A stretch of 64,000 bases of DNA, taken from contig CANJKZ010000549.1 of the NCBI GenBank assembly GCA_947471745.1, positions 320,001-384,000 of the forward strand, given 5' to 3'. Source of the stretch: Closterium sp. Naga37s-1 (taxonomy: Eukaryota; Streptophyta; Zygnematophyceae; Desmidiales; Closteriaceae). The notes beneath the pieces are model-generated. The model was not told the origin of the DNA. It did no database searches and saw only the letters and a list, made by a program, of their open reading frames with translations. Positions 22,647 through 31,858 of this stretch are shown here, piece by piece; the first letter of the stretch is position 1, and each line of letters opens with the position of its first letter. The position numbers and the translations under genes are program-made.

Positions 22647-23864
22647 GTGAGGCTGAGGGGATCTCTGGTCAGTCTCACCTCGCTCGAAATTGCTTACATT
22701 CTGTGCGAGCTATTTTTATTGGCTCAACTGCTCTTCATAAAGTTCCTGCTCTTCTCTCCTGCTGACTCTCCTTGACTCTTGTTGACTCCGGTCGACTCCT
22801 GGTGACTCTTGTTGGACTCACCTTGACTTTTGCCGACTTAGATCGGTTTCGTTTGATTCCTTTGGCCCCCTTCATTCCTGTTAGACTCTTCTTGACTTCC
22901 CTTGGATTCTGCTGACTCCCCTTGACTCCTGTTGACCGTGGTTGACCAGGGAGGTGATAACCACAGCGAGGAGGGGTTTGAAGCTCAACCCCAACGACAT
23001 AGAGCTCAATTACCTGGAAGCTTCCGCGCACCATGCACTGGGCGACTTCGAGGCAGCAGTGAGTGAATTCCGAATTCACCCCCAAGTCTCAATCTGCCTG
23101 CCCTCTCGATCAGCGTGCCCTCTCGGTTGCTTCCTTTTTTCACAGTCTCTGTTCGAAGTAACATCGCCGTGCCCTGTTCACAGCCCACCATAGGCTGGCC
23201 ATTCACTCACTCACTCCGCCATTCCCGTTTCCACCACTCCCCTCTCTGGCCGCTATGCATGCGCAGCTGCATCAGTACTCTAACATCCTCGGCCTCTGTC
23301 CCTCCCTACTGGTTTGCTGTGTCAATCACTCACTCACTCTCCACCCCCCCTTCTCTGTCCCCCTCCTCATCTACCCATGCGCAGCTGCATCAGTACTCTA
23401 ACATCCTCGGCCTCTCTCCCACAGACAGCAACACCGGCACTCTCCAGGGCATGGCGTTCTACCAGGTGCGGAGCGGTTCTGTGCGGTGCTGGTTGGTGCT
23501 GTGCTGTTCCTGGTGGTCCTGTGCGGTGCTGTGCTGTGCGGTGCGGTGCTGGCGGTCAGCCCATTGCTGGCACAAAGCCGTACCTGCCCGTTGCACTCGT
23601 GCTCACACACCCGTTGGCGTTGCCCTCTTCCCCTTCCCTGCTCTTCACAAACCATCCGATGTGCATTGCACTTATGAGATGTAAGTGCACTGCCTGCCAC
23701 CCAATAGCCAACCTGGCCTTGCCGACCCACCTTTTCTTCTCTCCTCGCGTCCCCCTCCCCATCCCATCCACCATCAGAGGGAGATAGCAGCCTACACGCT
23801 ATCCAAGCTGGATCTACCATTTTCTCAGTTCCGCCTTGACTATGAGCTCCACAACGAGCTCAAG

Positions 23865-24835
23865 GTATGCCCCTCCTGCTTGTAGCTAGCATGAGTCGAC
23901 TCACAAGGCACCTTTGTCACACAGTGCAGTGCCAGACCCACCCTTTTCTCAGTTCCGCCTTGACTACGAGCTCCACAATGAACTCAAGGTCTGCTGCTTG
24001 CTGTCCAGACGTAGTGTCCCCCAGGTCACTCCTGAATTTACACCTCACCTCTATGAGCGCAAGGCACCTCGTCACAGGGCACGGCTGGATCTACCCTTTT
24101 CTCAGTCCCGCCTGGACTACGAGCTCCACAATGAACTCAAGGTGTGCTCCCGTTTCTGTAGTTATGTAACAAGTCAACTCACAAGGCACCTTGTCACAGT
24201 GCATGGCTGGACCTTCCAGTTGAATTTTGTTGGATTCGAAACGCAGCAAGCCTACTAAGAGTAACGATCTGTAGTACTGAGTCTACTAATCTGAAAATCG
24301 AGGGAAGTAGTGAGAAAAGGTCTACTAATCAGAAAGCCAGACACATTAGGCCTGGATGTCGCGTGTGAACGCGTTTCGGCCAGCAAAGGCCTTCATCAGC
24401 ACAGTGCATGGCTGGACCTTCCATTTGCACCTTGTCACAGTGCATGGCTGGACCTTCCATTTGCACCTTGTCACAGTGCATGGCTGGACCTTCCATTTGC
24501 ACAGTCCCGCCTGTGCTACGAGCTCAACAATGAACTCAAGGTGTGCTATTGCTGCTTGGAGTTAGCGTGAGTCGACTCACAAGGCACCTTTGTCACACAG
24601 TGCAGTGCCAGACCTACACCTTGTCACAGTGCATGGCTGGACCTTCCATTTGCACAGTTCTGCCTCGACTATAAGCTCAACAACGAACTCAAGGTGCGCG
24701 TCTTCTTCTTCTTGTTGTTTTACTGAGTGAGTTGACTCACAAGGCACCTCATCACACACTGCACTGCCAGACCTGCCCATTTCTCAGTTCCGCCTAGACT
24801 ACGAGCTCAATAATGAACTCAAGGTGTGCCTCTCC
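23865..24835 (+). repeat. Chain of pseudo-exons derived from exon 12 of copy 2
   Basis: Partial copies of the codons for PFSQFRLDYELHNELK (intact exon 23778-23864) recur ending near 23987, 24141, 24540, 24692 and 24822, each with a gtg donor. They are separated by a shared stretch containing ACAAGGCACC and CACAGTGCA. TGAGTCGACTCA palindromes sit 26-35 nt after several donors (23892, 24568, 24728). The chain leads straight into the 24-bp array. Confidence 0.85.
24222..24400. mobile_element. Short insertion with a hammerhead-like motif on the minus strand
   Basis: A ~180-bp AT-richer segment interrupts the pseudo-exon chain. The flanks CAGTGCATGGCTGGACCTTCC occur on both sides (24198 and 24401). 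It has two CTACTAATC words. Read on the minus strand from 24399 to 24372 it gives CTGATGA, a GGCC..GGCC stem and GAAAC, the layout of a hammerhead ribozyme core. An extra A after CTGATGA and the lack of a clear cleavage triplet argue against an active ribozyme. Insertion class unknown. Confidence 0.35.
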
Positions 24836-24902
24836 TGCTCATACATGTTTGATTAAACTTACAAGTCACCTTCTTGCAGTGCAATGCATAGCCAGCTTTC
24901 CC

Positions 24903-27847
24903 CTCGACCACGAGCTGCAGATTTTCCTGCGTCTGGAGCTGCAGATTCTCCTGCGTCTGGAGTGCAGATTCTCCTGCGCCTGGAGCTGCGGATTCTCCTG
25001 CGTCTGGAGCTGCAGATTCTCCTGCGTCTGGAGCTGCAGATTCTCCTGCGCCTGGAGCTGCAGATTCTCCTGCGTCTGGAGCTGCAGATTCTCCTGCGCC
25101 TGGAGCTGCAGATTCTCCTGCGTCTGGAGCTGCAGATTCTCCTGCGTCTGGAGCTGCAGATTCTCCTGCGTCTGGAGCTGCAGATTCTCCTGCGTCTGGA
25201 GCTGCAGATTCTCCTGCGTCTGGAGCTGCAGATTCTCCTGCGTCTGGAGCTGCAGATTCTCCTGCGCCTGGAGCTGCAGATTCTCCTGCGTCTGGAGCTG
25301 CAGATTCTCCTGCGTCTGGAGCTGCAGATTCTCCTGCGCCTGGAGCTGCAGATTCTCCTGCGTCTGGAGCTGCAGATTCTCCTGAGTCTGGAGCTCCAGA
25401 TTCTCCTGCGTCTGGAGCTGCAGATTCTCCTGCGTCAGGAGCTGCAGATTCTCCTGCGCCTGGAGCTGCAGATTCTCCTGCGCATGGAGCTGCAGATTCT
25501 CCTGCGTCTGGAGCTGCAGATTCTCCTGCGTCTGGAGCTGCAGATTCTCCTGGGCCTGGAGCTGCAGATTCTCCTGCGCCTGGAGCTGCAGATTCTCCTG
25601 CGTTTGGAGCTGCAGATTCTCCTGCGTCTGGAGCTGCAGATTCTCCTGCGTCTGGAGCTGCAGAGTCTCCTGCGTCTGGAGCTGCAGATTCTCCTGCGCC
25701 TGGAGCTGCAGATTCTCCTGCGTCTGGAGCTGCAGATTCTCCTGCGTCTGGAGCTGCAGATTCTCCTGCGTCTGGAGCTGCAGATTCTCCTGCGTTTGGA
25801 GCTGCAGATTCTCCTGCGTCTGGAGCTGCAGATTCTCCTGCGTCTGGAGCTGCAGATTCTCCTGCGTCTGGAGCTGCAGATTCTCCTGCGTCTGGAGCTG
25901 CAGGTTCTCCTGCGTCTGGAGCTGCAGATTCTCCTGCGTCTGGAGCTGCAGATTCTCCTGCGTCTGGAGCTGCAGATTCTCCTGCGTCTGGAGCTGCAGA
26001 TTCTCCTGCGCCTGGAGCTGCGGATTCTCCTGCGTCTGGAGCTGCAGATTCTCCTGCGTCTGGAGCTGCAGGTTCTCCTGCGTCTGGAGCTGCAGATTCT
26101 CCTGCGTCTGGACCTGCAGATTCTACTGCATCTGGAGCTGCAGATTCTCCTGCGCCTGGAGCTGCAGATTCTCCTGCGTCTGGAGCTGCAGGTTCTCCTG
26201 CGTCTGGAGCTGCAGATTCTCCTGCGTCTGGAGCTGCAGATTCTCCTGCGTCTGGACCTGCAGATTCTCCTGCGCCTGGAGCTGCAGATTCTCCTGCGTC
26301 TGGACCTGCAGATTCTCCTGCGTCTGGAGCTGGAAATTCTCCTGCGTCTGGAGCTGCAGATTCTCCTGCGCCTGGAGCTGCAAATTCTCCTGCGCCTGGA
26401 GCTGCAGATTCTCCTGCGTCTGGAGCTGCAGATTCTCCTGCGTCTGGAGCTGCAGATTCTCCTGCGTCTGGACCTGCAGATTCTCCTGCGTCTGGAGCTG
26501 CAGATTCTCCTGCGTCTGGACCTGCAGATTCTCCTGCGCCTGGAGCTGCAGATTCTCCTGCGTCTGGACCTGCAGATTCTCCTGCGTCTGGAGCTGCAGA
26601 GTCTCCTGCGTCTGGAGCTGCAGATTCTCCTGCGTCTGGAGCTGCAGATTCTCCTGCGTCTGGAGCTGCAGATTCTCCTGCGCCTGGAGCTGCAGATTCT
26701 CCTGCGTCTGGAGCTGCAGAGTCTCCTGCGTCTGGAGCTGCAGATTCTCCTGCGTCTGGAGCTGCAGATTCTCCTGCGCCTGGAGCTGCAGATTCTCCTG
26801 CGTCTGGAGCTGCAGATTCTCCTGCGCCTGGAGCTGCAGATTCTCCTGCGTCTGGAGCTGCAGAGTCTCCTGCGTCTGGAGCTGCAGATTCTCCTGCGTC
26901 TGGAGCTGCAGATTCTCCTGCGCCTGGAGCTGCAGATTCTCCTGCGCCTGGAGCTGCAGATTCTCCTGCGCCTGGAGCTGCAGATTCTCCTGCGTCTGGA
27001 GCTGCAGATTCTCCTGCGACTGGAGCTGCATATTCTCCTGCGTCTGGAGCTGCAGATTCTCCTGCGTCTGGAGCTGCAGATTCTCCTGCGACTGGAGCTG
27101 CAGATTCTCCTGCGCCTGAAGCTGCAGATTCTCCTGCGTCTGGAGCTGCAGATTCTCCTGCGTCTGGAGCTGCAGATTCTCCTGCGTCTGGAGCTGCAGA
27201 TTCTCCTGCGTCTGGAGCTGCAGATTCTCCTGCGTCTGGAGCTGCAGAGTCTCCTGCGTCTGGAGCTGCAGATTCTCCTGCGTCTGGAGCTGCAGATTCT
27301 CCTGCGTCTGGAGCTGCAGATTCTCCTGCGCCTGGAGCTGCAGATTCTCCTGCGTCTGGAGCTGCAGAGTCTCCTGCGTCTGGAGCTGCAAATTCTCCTG
27401 CGTCTGGAGCTGCAGATTCTCCTGCGCCTGGAGCTGCAGATTCTCCTGCGCCTGGAGCTGCAGATTCTCCTGCGCCTGGAGCTGCAGATTCTCCTGCGTC
27501 TGGACCTGCAGATTCTCCTGCGACTGGAGCTGCATATTCTCCTGCGTCTGGAGCTGCAGATTCTCCTGCGTCTGGAGCTGCAGATTCTCCTGCGACTGGA
27601 GCTGCAGATTCTCCTGCGCCTGAAGCTGCAGATTCTCCTGCGTCTGGAGCTGCAGATTCTCCTGCGCCTGGAGCTGCAGATTCTCCTGCGTCTGGAGCTG
27701 CAGATTCTCCTGCGTCTGGAGCTGCAGATTCTCCTGCGCCTGGAGCTGCAGATTCTCCTGCGTCTGGAGCTGCAGATTCTCCTGCGCCTGGAGCTGCAGA
27801 TTCTCCTGCGTTTGGAGCTGCAGATTCTCCTGCGACTGGAGCTGCAG
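24903..27847. repeat. 2.9-kb 24-bp minisatellite grown from an exon 12 pseudo-exon
   Basis: About 122 tandem 24-bp units encode LQILLRLE in one + frame, AADSPASG in another and CRFSCVWS in the third; no unit frame has a stop on either strand. After one lost base near 24961 I see no length change through the rest of the array. Substitution variants (CGCCTGG, CGACTGG, GACCTGC, GAGTCTCC) recur in higher-order patterns. The left edge reads CCCCTCGACCACGAGCTGCAG, recognisably the exon 12 codons for LDYEL, so the array seems to have started in a pseudo-exon. The 1090-residue ORF over it is not called a gene, because it does not join the flanking exons. Confidence 0.9.
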
Positions 27848-27924
27848 TGTACGCTGAGTGTCTGGCAAATGCACTTTCAGTCCCATCTCAACCCCCTATC
27901 CTTTCCCCTGCACTCCCGTTTCCC

Positions 27925-28279
27925 CCTTCCTCCAGGAAGCATGGGTGAGAAAGCAGTCGCCCCTTTCCATCCTCCCAACCTACCCCGCCCCCTCCCCATC
28001 TGCCTCCACCGTAACCGCCCTTACCCTCCCCACATCACCCCCTTCCATCCCCAAGTGTGCACGTTGATCGCCTGGCACACATACTTTGAGTCCCTTGTCA
28101 AACCCCCTATAATTTCCCCTACACTCCCCATTTCCCCAACCAGGAATCATGTGTGAGATAGCAGTCACCCCTTTCCATCCTCCCCGCCTACCGCCCCCTC
28201 CCCATTCGCCTGGTTCGCAACCCCCCCACATCTCAAACCCCCTATCCTTTCCCCCTGCACTCCCCATTCCCTCTGCCAG
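27925..28279 (+). repeat. Two decayed acceptor-side copies of the EAWVRKQSPL exon
   Basis: Copies of the intron end and first ~75 exon bases occur at about 27935 (cctccagGAAGCATGGGTGAG) and 28143 (accagGAATCATGTGTGAG) before the intact acceptor at 28280. Spacing is 140-210 bp. The first two diverge after a few codons. Confidence 0.8.
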
Positions 28280-29559
28280 GAAGCATGGGTACGAAAGCAG
28301 TCGCCCCTCTCCATCCTCCCCGCCTACCGCCCCCTCCCCATCCGCCTCGTACGCAACCCCCCCCGCATTCGCTTCTCCCCCCAAGTGCGCGCTCTCATCG
28401 CCAAGGCGGACGAAATCGGGCGGCGCACGCAGTACTTTGTGGACGGCTTCATGCCGCACAAAAGATAACACCGCATGGCGGGGCTTGCCGCCCTGGATCT
28501 GATGCAGAGGGTGAATGCCACGTGGCAGCATATGATTGAGGAACGGAAGGGGAATGATGAAAATGGGGAGGGGGAGGGTGAGGGTGAAGGACTAGGGGAT
28601 GATGAAGCAGGGGAAGCAGCGGGGAGGAAAAGGGCTGATGGCAGTAGGGTTGATGGTCGTAATGGTGATGATGGTGATGATAGGGATTCAGAGGATAGTG
28701 ATAGTGACAATAGCGAAGGGAGCAGTAGAGGAAGGAGCAGCACGGGCAGTAGGGCGGGTGGGAGTCGTACTCAGAGAGGGTCTCGACGGAAAACACCTCG
28801 GGTGTCCCTCCAATCCTCCGCAGCAGCAGGAAAGAGATCCAAGGGCCGAGATAAGCCGACTGGCTCATCCAGCCGATCCAACGGTGCACAGATGATCTCG
28901 GGGTGGAGAGACATGTTCGATGGGATCATACGGTGGAGGCAGCACGCTGAGCCCTGCGATACAATCACATGGATCGACCAGCTCAAAAACGAGTACCCCA
29001 AGGGCTTCGGTACAATCACAGCCATGCGGGTCGGGCAAATGCATAACTTAAAATACTACCCGTTTCAAGACTGGGCGTTTGAGGTGATGAGATCCGTTCT
29101 GCTGGAGACTGAAATGGCTTCGAATGCAACCAACTGGCCGCTGCCGGTGCCGCGGCGGGTGCATGGGAGGGCGATAGAGGCGGCGGGGGACTTTGGGGAT
29201 TTACACCGCGTGGTGGGGGAGAACTTCTATGTTACCACGCAGTGTTACAGCGAGGCGTTTCCGGGGCGAGTGATGAACGGCACGCAGCTGACCCTCGTGG
29301 AGGCGTCAGGTATTGTGCCCTGCCTGTTGAGGAGCCGCATATTGCGACCCCAGCCTGCTGCAGTTGTGCTCCCCTTCCTGCTGCTACTGTGCTCGCCTGG
29401 TGCTGTTTGCCCACACTATCTCCAACTTTTACATTTCCAGCATGGATCGGACCAGAATCTTTCCTGTGATATAGGCCTACCCTGCTTTTTCAACACCCTC
29501 CTGCTCCTACGAACTCAAAGCTCCAATGATTTCGGCCATCCTCCACCCTTCCTCCTTCC

Positions 29560-29906
29560 CCTCCCAGGCTCGTACGTCTTTACCATTCGCACGGCGGTCA
29601 CGCCCGAGCGCAGTGCAGAGTTCTTCCAGAAGCTTCACAAAACATGGGAGGAGCTCAGGCTAGCCGCTACCCCCTTTTTCTCCCCTCTCCTCCCCACACG
29701 TGTACCTCTACCCCCTCTCTTCCTGCCCTCTCCCACCTTTCCCCCTCGCCCCAGGCTCATATGACTTCACCATTCGTACAGCGGTCACGCCTGAGCGCAG
29801 CGCAGAGTTCTTTCAGGAGCTGCAGAAGACATGGGAGGAGCTCAGTGAGGCCGCCACCGACACGCACTTGCGGCACTGCCCCTCCCACTCCCACCCCCCA
29901 CCCCAG
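29560..29906 (+). repeat. Two extra copies of the SYDFTIRTAVTPERS exon
   Basis: The exon start (cag|GCTCxTA, TIRTAVTPERSAEFFQ.LHKTWEEL) occurs at 29568, 29755 and 29907. Only the third continues into TDVHLYRRRVREGVLRMGYYW and the YQFMPL region. All three are phase-compatible with the donor at 29309. The first copies end in polypyrimidine tracts and no donor, consistent with duplicated acceptors. Confidence 0.8.
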
Positions 29907-30229
29907 GCTCCTATGACTTTACCATTCGTACAGCAGTGACACCCGAGCGCAGCGCAGAGTTCTTTCAAGAGCTGCACAAGACATGGGAGGAGCTCAGTGA
30001 CGCAGCAACCGACACGCACACACGGGCCACCGATGTGCACTTGTACCGGCGGCGAGTGAGGGAGGGCGTGCTGCGGATGGGGTACTACTGGTATCAGTTC
30101 ATGCCGCTCACCCGCGGGTCGGCAATGGTCGGCATTATTTCTATTCTCGGCCTCTCCCTGGCTGCTGACATGGAGACGATCTCGCTCATCCCCAAGGATG
30201 TTCAGGTGCGCCCTGGGCTGCCCTTGGAA

Positions 30230-30971
30230 ATCCTGAGGTGCGTGCTGAGTTGGGTGGGCTCAAGTGGGGTGTGGGCAGGGAGGGTTCACCCTAGTTGCTA
30301 CGGACACACACACGCGAGCCACCAGCATTCACCATCTCGTGAGGGAGGGCGTGCTGCGGATGGGGTACTACTGGTATCAGTTCATGCCGCTCACCCGCGG
30401 GTCGGCGATGGTCGGCATTATCTCCATTCTTGGCCTCTCCCTGGCCGCTGACATGGAAACTCTCTCGCTCATCCCAAAGAACGTTCAGGTGCGCGCTTTG
30501 CCTTGGGCTGGAGTGGGATTGTTGGCAGTGAGTGTTACCCATGCTCTGCTGCCCCCCCTCTCTCTGGCTGCGGACATGGAGACGCTCTCACTCATCCCCA
30601 AGACTTTCAGGTGCGCGCTCAGTTGGGCTCACGTGGGATTTCAGCAGCAAGAGGTGTAGTCATGCCTTCGCGCCCCATCCCCCCCCCCCGCACTATCCCT
30701 TCCCCCGCTTCCTGCCTCTCTTCAACCAGGTGGATTGGGAGGTGATATTAAATCTTTGTTATAAGCAAATCAACCACTCAGTTTCGCCCTGGCTCTGCAG
30801 CAAGCCGGATGCCAGCTGGGAGGACCTTATTCGTGCTCTGCTATGCCTCCTCCCCTCTCCCTTATTCCCTCTTCCCTCTCCCCTCTCCCTTCATTTACCA
30901 CATGCCCTCACCTCATCCCCCTCCCATCCCACTCTCGCCCCACATTCCCCCCTCTTCTGCTCGTCACCCAG
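30230..30971 (+). repeat. Partial copies of the last two exons of copy 2
   Basis: REGVLRMGYYWYQFMPL...LIPKNVQ recurs at 30335-30489 and SLAADMETLSLIPK at 30564-30606, both after the complete exon ending at 30205. A degenerate last exon (VDWEVILNLCYKQINHSVSPW) lies at 30730-30835 before the real one at 30972. Confidence 0.8.
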
Positions 30972-31211
30972 GTGGACTGGGAGGCGATATTAAATCCGCG
31001 TTTTAAGCAGTTCAACGACTCGGTATCGCCCTGGTTCTACAGCAAAGTTGCCCCCGCGCCCTGGCACTTGCCACGTGTCAGTGAGGCATTGCCCACCACC
31101 CGCCACGTCATCGCTGCACTCAGTTACGACCTGGAATCTGATGACTATGACGATGATAAAGGTGGCAACGATGATGCTGATGACAAAGACGGTGATGATT
31201 ATGAGGATTGA

Positions 31212-31858
31212 GAGGTTCTTGTTGAGATTCACATGGAGTATCATCAAAACAGTAACGATTGTTTGGCATGCAGATTTTATATGTTGAAGGCAGCATGTTA
31301 TTTCTGTCCCTGTTCTGTTCTCGCGGCTATTCGTATGAGGATGATTCACGCATACCTGCACCAATTGACCTTGTTGGCCAGATTTGCCCGCCGATAAAAA
31401 CCGCGCCCGCGCCACTCAATCAAGCGCCGCCATGCTTCGCGCGCGAGTCGTTCTCCCGCGAGAATTCCCGCACCCCAAGGTCCCGCGCGGGAGTCCCGGC
31501 GGGGAAACTTCCCCCGCCTTTCTTTCTCGGGCCGAACCTCCCACAGACCTCCCGTGCAGCGCAGGCGCGCAGCCATCGCCGGCGATTCCTTGGTTTGGAG
31601 CCAGGGTTTCCTGCGCCGCGCAACCGCGCTCAGTCGCGCTACTAAATCCCCGCGCAGCGCCATCGTACAGCACGCAGCATTTTCCCGCGCTCGCCTGTCC
31701 TGCTGTAGGGCGCAACTCCCGCGCAATACTACCCCGCGTCAGTAGCCGCGCGGATTTCCTTTGCGCGGAATCGGGCGCTCGGTTTCCGCGCGCAGTCAGG
31801 CGGGACCTTCACTCAGATTCGATTAGATCGCGTATTTCATGGCGGCTGGGGCCGCTGA
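31212..31858. other. Intergenic region and likely leader of the TrmL-like gene
   Basis: CpG-rich DNA with many GCGCG/CCCGCG words. Two possible start codons are visible, 31432 (MLRARVV...) and 31839 (MAAGAADVAAV...), but neither stays in the frame of the conserved enzyme without an extra intron. A targeting peptide could be encoded here, but that is not shown. Confidence 0.4.

Larger units (their letters stand above)
16501..31211 (+). pseudogene. SRFR1/TTC13-like TPR protein, copy 2 (disrupted tandem duplicate)
   Basis: Homologous exons: 16501-16748, 17094-17213, 17399-18013, 18289-18333, 18856-18960, 19517-19597, 19864-19930, 20453-20553, 21348-21523, 22427-22483, 22950-23058, 23385-23465, 23778-23864, 28280-29309, 29907-30205 and 30972-31211. 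Signatures match copy 1: REVITTARRGLKLNPNDIEL, ADEIGRRTQYFVDGFMPHKR, RMAGLAALDLMQRV, VGQMHNLKYYPFQDW, YQFMPLTRGSAMVG, LPTTRHVIAALS. Three lesions show: exon 2 ends out of frame with a TAA, exon 3 starts and ends in different frames, and TAA at 28466-28468 replaces the Gln of the KRQ-HRMAG motif. The frame then stays open for a further 840 bp. The TPR exon that is single in copy 1 is split by an intron here. Seven introns of the C-terminal half, and later ones, are absent. An Asp-rich tail ends the protein. It could still make a truncated product; sequencing error at the lesions cannot be excluded. Confidence 0.75.

Noticed and set aside
24884-28156. 1090-codon ORF with LQILLRLE repeats and a 587-codon antisense ORF
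   Set aside because: A 24-bp unit without stops forces open frames in every direction; no start context, domain or splice link supports a gene. Kept as a finding about the array only.
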